A stretch of 64,000 nucleotides of DNA from RSA9 sp036381195 (GCA_036381195.1 DASVDH010000018.1:62001-126000), one strand, 5' to 3'. Positions 23,692 to 32,961 are shown, counted from the first letter of the stretch. Translations and numbers: made by a program. Notes: generated by a model from the sequence alone, not told the origin.

Positions 23692-24335
23692 CGCATCCTC
23701 CTCGGATCGGTTCCGGGAATGCCGCCTGGTCGCGCAGCCTCGCGGGCGGCCGCGGGCGGGGAGCAGGCGCGCCCGGCACGCCGGGGTCGCCGCAGGGCCC
23801 GGGCAGGGGGTGGTGGCCGCGGCAGGCGCCGCAGCCCACCCGGACCGCACCGTCACGCCCGGATCGCCGCCGGGCGCGTGGCCGCGCCGGGGCCTGCGCC
23901 CTGGGCGGCCGCGGGGGCGCGGCGCGCCGCCGGCAGCCGCTGTTGTATATAATCTTGTATGCGAATCAGCAAGGGCGCGTGCACCGCCCACCGCGCCGCC
24001 CGGAAGCGCCGCGGGTGGCGGGACGACGCGCCGCGCAGCCTGACCCCGCGGGTCCCGCGCGCCCGGGCGGGCGACGGCAGATCCCTCGGCCTCGAGCGGC
24101 GGTGCGCATCTTCGAGGTCGTACCTGGCGCGATGCTGCACGGGCGCTGCGCATCCGATGTCGTCGAGGCCCGGGCCGCGCTCGAGGATGCGGACCTGCTC
24201 TACGCCGTGCGGGAAGCCCCCCGGCCCGGATGGTGAGTTCGCGCTCGCCATGCCGCACGCGCGTGAGCGCCGACAGGAAGGCGGCGCCGCAATGCAAGGG
24301 GGGAGGGCAAGGGCGGATGCGGCCCGGAACCCTCC
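23692..24335. other. Intergenic gap with an isolated AT-rich patch
   Basis: A 644-base gap. Positions 23941-23960 form a striking AT-rich island (TTGTATATAATCTTGTAT) in otherwise GC-rich sequence. ATACAA occurs twice on the minus strand 12 bases apart, and the plus strand reads TATAAT at 23948-23953. It could be a promoter or a regulator site for the serine hydrolase gene at 23691. A 44-codon stretch at 24102-24236 (plus) has coding-like composition, but its product is not recognisable. I see nothing else. Confidence 0.5.
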
Positions 24336-25019
24336 TCACCCCTCCTCCCGCCGCCGCAGCTCGTTCACCAGCCGGTGGCTCCTCCGCGTGGTCTCCGGTT
24401 CGCGGTACCCCACGCTCATGCGCAGCACCAGCGCGACGGCGGTCGGCAGGTCCATGCGGTGGCCGATGGAGACGTAGACGGGACGCACGCCGTCGCGCGT
24501 CCGCACGGCCATCCCGATGACCTCGTCGTTGTCCACCAGCGGCGCGGTCGCCCCACGCTCCTCGCCCAGCGGCCCGTGGCTTCCCACCAGGATGGACTTG
24601 GCGCACCCGATGGTGGGCAGATCGAGGAGCACGCCGCCGTAGCAGGCGAGGCCGAAGCGGCGGGGATGCGCGTAGCCGTGGCCATCGAAGATGAGGACGT
24701 CCGGCTTCCGGCGGATGCGTCTCCACGCCGCGGCAACAGCGGGCAGTTCGCGGAAGGTGAGGAGGCCGGGGATGTAGGGGAAGGTGACGTCGACGGCGAC
24801 GGTCGCCTCGTCCACGGTCTCGAGCGACTCCGCGTCGATCACGACGATGCCGGCGTAGCCGCGGCGGCCGAAGCGCTGGATGGAGAGGTCCGCGCCGCCG
24901 ACGAGGCGCGGCGCGAAGCCGGGCGGCGGGTGCGTGATGAGCCGCTCGCGCAGCCGGAGCTGGAGATCGCGCGCCTCGGCCGGCGTGACGTTCCAGTGAT
25001 CGAGTGACCCGCCGGTCAT
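24336..25019 (-). CDS. nfi: Endonuclease V
   Basis: A 227-residue deoxyinosine 3'-endonuclease, which nicks DNA near deaminated adenines for repair. The core motifs are all visible: the metal Asp44 in GGADLS, the substrate-recognition segment PYIPGLLTFRE with Tyr82 and catalytic Glu91, and Asp112 in FDGHGYAHPR. The length is normal for the family. The ATG at 25019 begins MTGGSLDHWNVTPAEARDLQ, matching family starts. It is followed 35 bases downstream by the DUF1080 gene in the opposite order of transcription (the latter lies upstream), so no operon is implied. Confidence 0.95.
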   Translation of the reverse strand: MTGGSLDHWNVTPAEARDLQLRLRERLITHPPPGFAPRLVGGADLSIQRFGRRGYAGIVVIDAESLETVDEATVAVDVTFPYIPGLLTFRELPAVAAAWRRIRRKPDVLIFDGHGYAHPRRFGLACYGGVLLDLPTIGCAKSILVGSHGPLGEERGATAPLVDNDEVIGMAVRTRDGVRPVYVSIGHRMDLPTAVALVLRMSVGYREPETTRRSHRLVNELRRREEG

Positions 25020-25054
25020 TGCACAATATGGGGCTCAGTGGGCCGCGCCGCGCC

Positions 25055-25954
25055 TCACGTCCGCGGCTCCCCTCGCTCCAGGTCGCGGACCCAGATGTTG
25101 CGGAACCGCACGGGCTGACCGTGGTCCTGGAGCACGAGCGGCAGGCGATCCGCGTGCGGCTCGTACGGCCGGCGCGTCGCGTGCGCCGTGGGCCCCAGCA
25201 TCTCCGCGTGGTCGTGCACCAGCACGCCGTTGTGGAAGACAGTGACGATCGCGGGCGAGAGCAGCTTCCCGTCGGCATCGAAGCGCGGCCGCCGGAAGAT
25301 GATGTCGTACGTCTGCCACTCGCCCGGCGGGCGGCTCGCGTTGACCAGCGGCGGGTGCTGGCCGTACAGCGCGGCGGCCTGGCCGTCCGCGTACGTCTCG
25401 TTCATGTACGAGTCGAGGATCTGCACCTCGTAGCGGCCCATGAAGAACACGCCGCTGTTGCCGCGGTCCTGGCCCGTGCCTTGCGGCGGCGAGGGCGCCG
25501 CCCACTCGAGGTGGAGCTGCACGTCGCCGAACGAGTCGCGCGTGGCAAGGTTGCCGGTGCCGGGCACGACCTCGAACCAGCCGTCGCCGACCTTCCACTT
25601 CGCATCCTCGCCGTTGCTCGTCCAGCGCGAGAGGTCGCCGCGGCCGAACAGCACGATGGCATCCGAGGGCGGGCGGCCGGCGGGGTCGCGCTCGAGCGGC
25701 CGGCCGGGGTCCACGACGGGCGGGCGCGGGCGCGTCGGGTCGTTGGGCGCCCACTCGCGCGGCGCGCGCGCCTCCCGTTGCTGCGCGCACGCGGGCGCGG
25801 CAACGGCGAGCGTCGAGGCCGCCGCGAACCCGAGCACGAGGGCGGGGCATGCGCGAGCCGCACGCGCACGCAACGAGGAGCGCGCGCAGCGAGCGGCACT
25901 CCCAGCGCCGCCGCGCAGCTCCTGCGCTGCCGCCGCGTCCCGAGCGGACCTCAT
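25055..25954 (-). CDS. Secreted DUF1080 (3-keto-disaccharide hydrolase-like) protein
   Basis: A 299-residue secreted protein. Residues 1-55 form an unusually long, arginine-rich signal sequence ending near PACAQQ. The DUF1080 domain follows (about 85-295), with LFGRGDLSRW at its start, NSGVFFMGRYEVQILDSY at its centre and the closing strand PVRFRNIWVRDLE. DUF1080 proteins are concanavalin-like glycoside-binding or -cleaving proteins; some have been described as 3-keto-disaccharide hydrolases. The ATG at 25954 gives a run of basic residues then a hydrophobic core. The endonuclease V gene is next. A second DUF1080 gene is at 49678. Confidence 0.88.
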   Translation of the reverse strand: MRSARDAAAAQELRGGAGSAARCARSSLRARAARACPALVLGFAAASTLAVAAPACAQQREARAPREWAPNDPTRPRPPVVDPGRPLERDPAGRPPSDAIVLFGRGDLSRWTSNGEDAKWKVGDGWFEVVPGTGNLATRDSFGDVQLHLEWAAPSPPQGTGQDRGNSGVFFMGRYEVQILDSYMNETYADGQAAALYGQHPPLVNASRPPGEWQTYDIIFRRPRFDADGKLLSPAIVTVFHNGVLVHDHAEMLGPTAHATRRPYEPHADRLPLVLQDHGQPVRFRNIWVRDLERGEPRT

Positions 25955-26154
25955 CGGTCTCGCACCTCGCCGCACTCTACGCCGCGCCGGCGCGCCACGC
26001 GCGATGCCCGCTGGCCCGCCGCGCCGGCGCGGCTCCCCGGCAAGGGTGCGGGGCAACGGCGTCGCCCCCGCGCCGCCCGGAGCCGCGGCCCGCGCCGGTA
26101 CCGTTCCAGCGCCGGCGCTCTGATCGCGACGTCGTCGCACCACGTCCGCGCGCC

Positions 26155-28059
26155 TCACCACGCGATGCCGTAGTCCTCGCCGTGTGTGCTGGAGCCGCCC
26201 CAGAACGTGCCGTGCTCCTGGTCGAAGTAGATCGCGTTGATCGGCCCGGACGTGAGCGGCTGGAAGTCCAGGCGGTAGCCCATGCGCCGCAGCTCGGCGC
26301 GCACCCAGGGCGGCGTGGCTTCGTGCAGGGTGATGCGCCCGGGCTGCGAGGCGTGGTCGTCGAACGAGCTGTGCATCTGGTAACTGGTGAAGTTCGCCGC
26401 CTCCGCCGCCTGCTGCACGTTCATCCCGAACTCGACGACGTTGAGGAAGAACTGGAGCAGGTTCTGGTCCTGCGTGTCGCCGCCCTGCACGGCAAAGGAG
26501 AGGTACGGCTTGCCGTCCTTCAGCGCGATGGTGGGCGTGAGCGTGACGCGCGGGTGCTTGCCCGGCGCGACGACGTTGAACGGGTTCTCCCGCTCGTCCA
26601 CGACAAAGCTCTGCATGCGCTGGCTCATGCCGATGCCGGTGCGGCCCGCGATGACGGCGGGAATCCAGCCGCCGCTCGGCGTGACCGAGACGACCCAGCC
26701 CTCGGCGTCCGCGGCCTGGATCGAGGTCGTGCCAGCGGTGAAGCCCTCCTCGAACGAGCGGGCGGGGGCGTTCGCGGCATCATCATCCAACAGCGCCTGC
26801 GGGCCGCTCGAGGCGGTCGTCACCTCCGGCGCCGGCGGCGGCCAGTCGCGCAGCAGGTGCAGGAACGGGTTCGTTCCGCCCTGGAAGGGGTAGGGGTCGC
26901 CGGGCTTGATGTTCGGGTCGTTGCGCTCCCAGTTGATCCGCTGGAAGCGGGACTTGGCGTACTCCTTGGAGAGCAGCCCGCGGATCGGCTCCTCGGGCGG
27001 CATGTACGGGTCGCCGTAGTAGAAGTCGCGGTCGGCGAACGCCAGGCTCATCGCCTGGTAGACCGTGTGGATGTAGCGGGCGCTGTTGTAGCCCATCGAC
27101 TTCAGGTCCACGTTCTCCAGGATGTTCAGCGCCTGGAGCATCGCGGGCCCCTGCGTCCAGTGCGTGAGCTTGTAGACCTCGATCCCCTTGTAGGTGGTGG
27201 ACACCGGCTCCTCGATGCGGACCTTCCAGTTCGCCAGGTCCTCGAGCGTGATGAGCCCCCCTTGCTCCTGCATCGAGCGCACGATCTCCCGCGCGATGTC
27301 GCCCTTGTAGAACCGGTCGTACGCCGCGTAGATCGCCTCCTTGCGGCTCTTGCCCTGGCGCAGCGCGTTCTGCTCCGCCTCGACGAGCTTGCGGAACGTT
27401 GCGGCCAGGTCCGGCTGCCGGAAGATCTCGCCGGGCTCCGGCGCCTCACGCTCCTCGCCCAGGTGCGGCAGGAAGACCGCCTTCGAGTACGGCCACTGCT
27501 TGATCCGCTCCTTCTGGCGCTCGATCGCGTTCGCGGCCTGCGCCTCGATCGGGTAGCCCTCCGCCATCTGGATCGCGGGCTCGAGCACGTCCTTCAGGCT
27601 CAGCTTGCCGTACTCCGCGACCATCACCATCAAGCCGCCGGGCGTGCCGGGCGTGACCGCGGCGAGCGGGCCGTACGCGGGCGGGTACCGCATGCCCTTG
27701 CTCTTGAAGAACTCGGGCGTCGCCCCCGTCGGCGCGACGCCGAGCGCGTTGATGCCGATGACCTTGCCCGTGTGCGGGTTGTAGATCAGCGCCTGCGTCT
27801 CGCCGCCGCAGCCGAGGGTGTCCCACATGGTGCAGGTCGCGGCGAGCATGGCGGCCGCGGCGTCCACCGCGTTGCCGCCCTTCTGGAAGATCATGGCGCC
27901 GGCCGTCGCGCCCAGCGGCTTCCCGGTGATCGCGACCCAGTGGCGCCCGTGCAGCACCGGCTTCATCGTGCGCTGACCGGCGGCGGGCGCGGCGGTGATC
28001 AGGGTGGCGGTTGCGGTGGCCAGGGCGACGAGGGCGGCGTTCCGGGCATCGGGGCGCAT
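26155..28059 (-). CDS. ggt: Gamma-glutamyltransferase/transpeptidase family protein
   Basis: A 634-residue Ntn-hydrolase of the gamma-glutamyltranspeptidase family, exported (signal peptide 1-28). A proenzyme of this kind cleaves itself before a Thr that becomes the nucleophile; the candidate site is GTTS at 443-446, with Thr444 as the likely nucleophile. GGNAVDAAAA at 61-70 and TPGTPGGL at 137-143 are family landmarks. Its physiological role is usually breakdown of glutathione-like gamma-glutamyl compounds in the periplasm. The promoter candidate at 28095-28124 lies close to the ATG at 28059. Confidence 0.92.
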   Translation of the reverse strand: MRPDARNAALVALATATATLITAAPAAGQRTMKPVLHGRHWVAITGKPLGATAGAMIFQKGGNAVDAAAAMLAATCTMWDTLGCGGETQALIYNPHTGKVIGINALGVAPTGATPEFFKSKGMRYPPAYGPLAAVTPGTPGGLMVMVAEYGKLSLKDVLEPAIQMAEGYPIEAQAANAIERQKERIKQWPYSKAVFLPHLGEEREAPEPGEIFRQPDLAATFRKLVEAEQNALRQGKSRKEAIYAAYDRFYKGDIAREIVRSMQEQGGLITLEDLANWKVRIEEPVSTTYKGIEVYKLTHWTQGPAMLQALNILENVDLKSMGYNSARYIHTVYQAMSLAFADRDFYYGDPYMPPEEPIRGLLSKEYAKSRFQRINWERNDPNIKPGDPYPFQGGTNPFLHLLRDWPPPAPEVTTASSGPQALLDDDAANAPARSFEEGFTAGTTSIQAADAEGWVVSVTPSGGWIPAVIAGRTGIGMSQRMQSFVVDERENPFNVVAPGKHPRVTLTPTIALKDGKPYLSFAVQGGDTQDQNLLQFFLNVVEFGMNVQQAAEAANFTSYQMHSSFDDHASQPGRITLHEATPPWVRAELRRMGYRLDFQPLTSGPINAIYFDQEHGTFWGGSSTHGEDYGIAW

Positions 28060-28094
28060 GGCGTTCCTCCGCGGGCGAGATGGGATTCGCGGCC

Positions 28095-28124
28095 AGGATA
28101 GCGGCGGGGCGGGCGGTGGTGCAA
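28095..28124 (-). promoter_or_regulatory. Promoter for the gamma-glutamyltransferase gene
   Basis: Minus-strand TTGCAC (28124-28119), an 18-base spacer and TATCCT (28100-28095), 35 bases before the ATG at 28059. The same TTGCnC-N18-TATCCT layout precedes the D-aminoacylase gene at 41519. Confidence 0.6.
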
Positions 28125-28278
28125 GGCCGGGCCGCGGGCGGCCGTTGCGGCCGGCGGACGCCGGCCAGAGCCTGTGCCGGTCCCTGGCCGGCGCCGCGAA
28201 CCCTGCGCGCGCGCGTGCGTCGCAACGTTGCCCGTCGCGTAACGAGCGGCACCGCGGCCAGCGGCCGCGCACGCCCGA

Positions 28279-29436
28279 CTACGTCCCGCCCGACGACCGC
28301 GCCGGCTCCAGCGGGAAGCGCGGCTCCAGCAGATGGAACCCCAGGCCAGTCACGTCCGCCGACGAGTTGCTCAGCACGACCACGGCACAGCGCCGCGCCA
28401 GGTCGAGTCCCAGGAACGACCTGTAGCCGCCGGTCCCGCCGTTGTGCCAGACGATGTCGCGGTCCGGCGCGCGCCGGATGTGCCAGCCCATCCCGATGCG
28501 CATCTCCTCCGAGCCCGCGTCCGCCCGTGGCGCCTGCGTCTGCGCGATCACGCGGTGGAGCGGTGTCGCCTCCGGGTCCAGCGCCGCCGCCGCGAAGCGC
28601 AGCATGTCCAGCGTCGTGGACCGCAGCGCGCCGGCGCCGGCCAGCGTGGGGAGGTTCCATAGCGGCGTCGGGTTGCCGTCGGCGCCGTGGCCCACGGCGA
28701 GGTGCTCCTGCATCCACGGCGTGAGATCGACGGCGGTGTGCGTCATCCCCAGCGGCTCGAGAACGCGCTCGCGCACGAGCTGCTCGTAGCTCGTGCCCGC
28801 GCGCAGCGCGAGCACGTGCCCGAGCAGCCCCATGCCCAGGTTCGAGTACTCGTACGCCTCGCCCGGCGCACGCCGCAGCTCGTGGCTCGACAGGAACGCG
28901 TACAGTTGTTCGACCGTGTAGTTCGCGTACGGGTCGCGCAGGTTCGCGGGTAGGAGATTGAAGGGGATCCGCGGCAGCCCCGACCTGTGCATGGCGAGGT
29001 CGAGCAGCGTGATCTCGCGCCCATCGCGTGACGGCATCGAGACCTCCGCGGGCAGGTACTTCGCCACCGGATCGTCCAGCTCCAACTCGCCCCGCGCGGC
29101 CATGTCCGCGAGGAGAATGGCAGTGAAGACCTTGGTGATCGAGCCGATCTCGAACACGCTGTTCCCATCCAGCGGCGGCTGTCCGGCCCCGGGGTCGCCG
29201 TAGGCGACGACGCGCGTCCGGCCGTCCGGGTCGAGCACGCCCACGACGATGCCCTTGTAGCGGCCGGCGTCCACGCGCTCCCGGATGATGCGCAGGATCG
29301 TCGAGTCCGCGGGCAGGGAGGCCTGCGATGCGGCGGGCGGCGCCTCCTGCGCGGCGAGGGCGGCGGGGCTAGCGGCGGGCGCGAGCAGCGGGGGCAGGGC
29401 CGCGAGGGCGGCAAGGGCGGTGGACAACCGTGGCAT
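28279..29436 (-). CDS. Secreted serine hydrolase (beta-lactamase/class C family)
   Basis: A 385-residue secreted serine hydrolase with a signal peptide (1-30) and the beta-lactamase/transpeptidase fold. Motifs are SITK at 99-102, YSNLG (second motif) and HNGGTGG (third). It is shorter than the tandem pair at 20413-23691 because it lacks their C-terminal DUF3471 domain, and it is clearly more distant from them. The start at 29436 is chosen by the signal peptide. It is divergent from the GMC oxidoreductase gene at 29677. Confidence 0.9.
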   Translation of the reverse strand: MPRLSTALAALAALPPLLAPAASPAALAAQEAPPAASQASLPADSTILRIIRERVDAGRYKGIVVGVLDPDGRTRVVAYGDPGAGQPPLDGNSVFEIGSITKVFTAILLADMAARGELELDDPVAKYLPAEVSMPSRDGREITLLDLAMHRSGLPRIPFNLLPANLRDPYANYTVEQLYAFLSSHELRRAPGEAYEYSNLGMGLLGHVLALRAGTSYEQLVRERVLEPLGMTHTAVDLTPWMQEHLAVGHGADGNPTPLWNLPTLAGAGALRSTTLDMLRFAAAALDPEATPLHRVIAQTQAPRADAGSEEMRIGMGWHIRRAPDRDIVWHNGGTGGYRSFLGLDLARRCAVVVLSNSSADVTGLGFHLLEPRFPLEPARSSGGT

Positions 29437-29616
29437 CGGATCCCTCCGGGACGCTGAGCGGCGACGCTCGCGGTGCGAGGCGCACGCCGTGACTGTGAGC
29501 GGCCTCGGGATTATGCGCCGCAGGGCCACGTGGCGAAAGGTGCGCGCGCGTGCGGTGCGGGGCTCAGCGCCGTGGAGGCCCGATGAGCGGAGGCCCACCA
29601 GCCGCACCGCCGCCGC

Positions 29617-29646
29617 TTGACCCCCAACCACCGCCCGTCCTACCTT
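29617..29646 (+). promoter_or_regulatory. Promoter for the GMC oxidoreductase gene
   Basis: TTGACC at 29617-29622, an 18-base spacer and TACCTT at 29641-29646, about 31 bases before the ATG at 29677, with GAGG serving as the ribosome-binding site. Confidence 0.6.
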
Positions 29647-29676
29647 GCCCTGCCCCGCTCATCAGCGAGGTCCCCC

Positions 29677-31371
29677 ATGCTGCACATCCTCAGACGCTCG
29701 CAGGACTACGACGTCTGCATCGTCGGCTCCGGCGCGGGCGGCGGAATGGCCGCCAAGGTGCTGACCGAGGCCGGGGCGCGCGTCGTCATGCTCGAGGCCG
29801 GCGTGCCGTGGGACAACACCACGGACTCCGCGATGTTCAGGTGGCCCTACGACTCGCCGCGGCGCGGCGCCGCCACGCCCGAGCGCCATTTCGGCGAGTT
29901 CGATGCCGGGCTCGGCGGCTGGCAGCTCGAGGGCGAGCCATACACCGTCGCGCCGGGCGAGCAGTTCGACTGGTTCCGCGTGCGCATGGTCGGCGGCCGG
30001 ACCAACCACTGGGGCCGCATCTCGCTCCGCTTCGGGCCCTACGACTTCAAGCGCAAGAGCATCGACGGCCTGGGCGACGACTGGCCCATCTCATACGAGG
30101 ACCTGAAGCCGTACTACGATCGCGTCGACCGGCTCGTCGGCATCTACGGCTCGGTCGAGAACCTGCCCAACGAGCCGGACGGCATCTTCCTGCCGCCGCC
30201 CAGGCCGCGCTGCTACGAGCTGCTGGTCAAGCGGTCCGCGGACCGGCTCGGCATCACCTGCATCCCCTCGCGCATGTCCATCCTCACCCGGCCGCTCAAC
30301 GGCCGGCCCGCGTGCCACTACTGCGGGCAGTGCGGCCGCGGCTGCGCGGTGAACGCGAACTTCTCCTCGACCAATGTGCTGCTGCCGCCGGCGTTCGCGA
30401 CCGGCCGGCTCACGCTGATCACGCAGGCGATGGCCCGCGAGGTCACCGTCAACGACCGCGGCCTCGCCACCGGCGTCATCTACATCGACAAGCGGACGGG
30501 TCAGGAGAAGCACGTGCGCGCGCGCATCGTCGTGCTCGCCGCGAGCGCGTGCGAGTCCGCGCGGATCCTGCTCAACTCGAAGTCGTCGCTCTTCCCGCAC
30601 GGGCTCGCGAACTCGAGCGGCGTCGTCGGCAAGTACCTCACGGACACGACCGGCACGGACGTGGCCGGCTACATCCCCGCAATGGAGGACATGCCGCCGC
30701 ACAACGAGGACGGCGCGGGGATGCACATCTACATGCCCTGGTGGCTGGACAACTCGAAGCTCGACTTCCCGCGCGGCTACCACATCGAAGTGTGGGGCGG
30801 GCGGCGCATGCCGAGCTTCGGCTTCATGAGCGGGATCCACAACTACCCGCCCGGCGGCGGCTACGGCAAGGAGCTCAAGGACCAGTACCGCCGCTACTAC
30901 GGCGCGACCGTCGGCTTCTCCGGCCGCGGCGAGATGATCCCCAACGAGAACTGCTACTGCGAGATCGACCCCGACGTCGTGGACCAGTGGGGCATCCCGG
31001 TGCTGCGCTTCCACTGGCAGTGGAGCGACTACGAGTACAGCCAGGTGCGCCACATGCAGGAGACCTTCCGCGCACTGATCGCGGACATGGGCGGCCAGGT
31101 CTTCACCCCGATGCCCGGCCGCGACCGCGGCTACGGCATCGCGAACGGCGGCCGGATCATCCACGAGCTGGGCGTCACGCGCATGGGCGACGACCCGAAC
31201 ACCAGCGTGCTCAACCGGTGGTGCCAGGCGCACGACGTGAAGAACCTGTTCGTCGCGGACGGCGGGCCCTTCGTCTCGCAGCCGGACAAGAACCCGACCT
31301 GGACGATCCTCGCCCTCGCCTGGCGCACCGCGGATCACATCGTGGAGCTGAGGAACAGCGGCGAGGTCTGA
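29677..31371 (+). CDS. GMC family oxidoreductase
   Basis: A 564-residue flavoprotein. The FAD-binding GSGAGGG motif is at residues 17-23 (DVCIVGSGAGGGMAAKVL). A CxxCGxGC-like cysteine cluster (CHYCGQCGRGC) lies near residues 213-223. HELGVTRMGDDPNTSVL and VADGGPFVSQPDKNPTWTILALAWRT near the C-terminus supply the conserved histidine and asparagine region. GMC enzymes oxidise alcohols and sugars to carbonyl compounds; the companion subunit-3 gene at 31652 suggests a membrane-linked gluconate- or sugar-dehydrogenase-like complex. The ATG at 29677 has GAGG upstream; the protein has no Tat signal of its own and may be exported with subunit 3. Confidence 0.9.
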   Translation: MLHILRRSQDYDVCIVGSGAGGGMAAKVLTEAGARVVMLEAGVPWDNTTDSAMFRWPYDSPRRGAATPERHFGEFDAGLGGWQLEGEPYTVAPGEQFDWFRVRMVGGRTNHWGRISLRFGPYDFKRKSIDGLGDDWPISYEDLKPYYDRVDRLVGIYGSVENLPNEPDGIFLPPPRPRCYELLVKRSADRLGITCIPSRMSILTRPLNGRPACHYCGQCGRGCAVNANFSSTNVLLPPAFATGRLTLITQAMAREVTVNDRGLATGVIYIDKRTGQEKHVRARIVVLAASACESARILLNSKSSLFPHGLANSSGVVGKYLTDTTGTDVAGYIPAMEDMPPHNEDGAGMHIYMPWWLDNSKLDFPRGYHIEVWGGRRMPSFGFMSGIHNYPPGGGYGKELKDQYRRYYGATVGFSGRGEMIPNENCYCEIDPDVVDQWGIPVLRFHWQWSDYEYSQVRHMQETFRALIADMGGQVFTPMPGRDRGYGIANGGRIIHELGVTRMGDDPNTSVLNRWCQAHDVKNLFVADGGPFVSQPDKNPTWTILALAWRTADHIVELRNSGEV

Positions 31372-31443
31372 GGAGCGTGGGGCCAGCGCCGGGGCGAGGG
31401 CGAGGGCCGGGGAACGGCTGCACTGTGTTGGCGGCGTGAGTCC

Positions 31444-31523
31444 CGTACGCGTACGCGTACGCCTACGCGTGCCCGTGCCCGACGTTTCGCACCCGAACCC
31501 GAGCCCGAGCCCGAATCCGAGCC
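31444..31523 (+). repeat. Simple-sequence stretch (GTACGC and CCCGAR hexamers)
   Basis: Three GTACGC units run from 31445 to 31462, followed by one CTACGC. The stretch 31444-31462 alternates pyrimidine and purine perfectly. Then CCCGAA/CCCGAG-type hexamers run from 31492 to 31523. It lies in the 280-base gap between the two subunits of the oxidoreductase. Confidence 0.75.
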
Positions 31524-31651
31524 TGGCCGTTTTCGGGCCGGGGCACGGGATCGGGGCCAGGGAGCTTGACAGGCAGGCTCAAGGCCGGGCGACTCCGTCG
31601 CCCCCGTCCTCGCCCTCGCCCCGGCCCATTCAGAGCGCGAGGAGACCTGAC

Positions 31652-32263
31652 ATGGCCGACACCGACATGACCCGACGCGAAGCCCTCGCCGCGCTCGCGG
31701 CCGCGCCGCTCGTGGCGTTCACCTGGACGGCCGCCGAGGCGGAGCAGGCCTCGCTGCGCGCGACCGCGGCAAGGAAGGCGGCCGTGGCGACCGGCGCGGC
31801 GTACCAGCCGCAGTTCTTCACCGCGCACGAGTGGGAGACCGTGCGCGTGCTGGTCGACATGATCCTGCCCGCGGACGAGCGGTCCGGCAGCGCGACCGAC
31901 GCCGGCGTGCCGGAGTTCATGGACTTCATCATGATGGACATGCCGCAGCGGCAGGCGGCGATGCGCAAGGGGCTGGCCTGGCTGGACGCGCACTGCCGCG
32001 CGCGCCACGGCAAGGACTTCATCACTGCCTCGGATGCCGAGCGGCGCGCGGTGCTGGACGAGATCGCGTGGCCGCGGCGCGCCCGGCCCGAAGTCGCCGA
32101 CGGCGTCGCCTTCTTCAGCAGCTTCCGCGACCTCACCGCGACCGGCTTCTTCACCAGCAAGATGGGGATCGAGGACCTCCGCTACATGGGCAACACGTAC
32201 GTGGCGGAGTGGACCGGCTGCCCGCCGGAGGCGCTGGCGAAGCTCGGCGTCGGTGGGACGTGA
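31652..32263 (+). CDS. Gluconate 2-dehydrogenase subunit 3 family protein, Tat-exported
   Basis: A 203-residue protein that begins with a twin-arginine signal (MTRREALAALAAAPLVAF, residues 6-23). The rest matches the small subunit of gluconate/sorbitol dehydrogenase-type complexes (FTAHEWETVRVLVDMILPADE.. and DAGVPEFMDFIM). Subunit 3 carries the GMC flavoprotein across the membrane through the Tat system and sits in the complex with it. The ATG at 31652 has GAGGAG upstream. It is separated from its flavoprotein by 280 bases containing simple repeats but is still the next gene in the same direction. A multihaem cytochrome subunit is absent from the window. Confidence 0.9.
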   Translation: MADTDMTRREALAALAAAPLVAFTWTAAEAEQASLRATAARKAAVATGAAYQPQFFTAHEWETVRVLVDMILPADERSGSATDAGVPEFMDFIMMDMPQRQAAMRKGLAWLDAHCRARHGKDFITASDAERRAVLDEIAWPRRARPEVADGVAFFSSFRDLTATGFFTSKMGIEDLRYMGNTYVAEWTGCPPEALAKLGVGGT

Positions 32264-32271
32264 GTGCGTCC

Positions 32272-32832
32272 ATGGCCAGGAGCACGAGGAAGCGCGATTT
32301 CCCGGTCAGTCAGGTCCGCCGCTACCTGGAGCCCGGCCCGATCGTCCTGGTCTCATCGAGGTGGAAGGGCCGGACGAACATCATGACGCTGGGCTGGCAC
32401 ACCGTGATGGAGTTCACGCCGTCGCTCGTGGGCTGCGTTATCTCCGAGGCCAACCACAGCTTCCGCATGATCCGCGAGAGCGGCGAGTGCGTCATCAACC
32501 TGCCGACCACCGCCCTCACGGATGTGGTCGTCGGGATCGGCAACACCTCCGGCGCCGAGATGGACAAGTTCGAGCACTTCGGGCTCACGCCCGACGAGGC
32601 GCAGGAGGTCGGCGCGCCGCTGATCCGCGAGTGCCACGCGAACTTCGAGTGCCGGCTGCACGACGACGCGCTCGTCGACCGCTACAACTTCTTCATCTTC
32701 GAGGTGGTGAAGGCGCACGTCGCCGCCTCGCCGAAGCACCCCGAGACGCTCCACTACACGGGCGACGGCGTGTTCATGGTCTCCGGCAAGATCATCAGCC
32801 GGCGGTCGCGGTTCCGGCCGGAGATGCTGTGA
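32272..32832 (+). CDS. Flavin reductase family (FMN-binding split-barrel) protein
   Basis: A 186-residue protein of the flavin-reductase/FMN-binding split-barrel family, with IVLVSSRWKGRTNIMTLGWH near residues 24-43 and the helix-rich middle typical of flavin reductase-like proteins. It likely binds FMN and may reduce it, or bind flavin as a cofactor with an unknown partner. ATG 32272 is preferred; GTG 32260 is also possible and would overlap the stop of the preceding gene as GTGA. The gene directly follows the oxidoreductase subunit, suggesting a role near that enzyme. Confidence 0.85.
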   Translation: MARSTRKRDFPVSQVRRYLEPGPIVLVSSRWKGRTNIMTLGWHTVMEFTPSLVGCVISEANHSFRMIRESGECVINLPTTALTDVVVGIGNTSGAEMDKFEHFGLTPDEAQEVGAPLIRECHANFECRLHDDALVDRYNFFIFEVVKAHVAASPKHPETLHYTGDGVFMVSGKIISRRSRFRPEML

Positions 32833-32870
32833 GGGAGCCTGCCTCGGGCGTGATGCGGGACCAATCCTGG

Positions 32871-32935
32871 TCGTCATCGAGAGCGAGCTCTCCCCGGCAC
32901 ATGCGAGGTGATGCGACCTGCGACGTGCGGCCGGA
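32871..32935 (+). repeat. Direct repeat A, copy 1 (decayed gene-start copy)
   Basis: These 65 bases match 33946-34010 at about 55 positions. Copy 2 is the upstream region and first codons of the kelch-like gene at 33993, including its GAGGTGATG ribosome-binding site; in copy 1 the start codon position reads CCT and the frame is not open. Confidence 0.8.
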
Positions 32936-32961
32936 GCCCCCACGCCATCGGCGCCCCCGTG

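Noticed and set aside
24102..24236. Possible small gene (44 codons) in the 23.7-24.3 kb gap
   Set aside because: Codon composition looks acceptable but there is no good ribosome-binding site, no recognisable domain and the length is short; left as an uncertain remnant.
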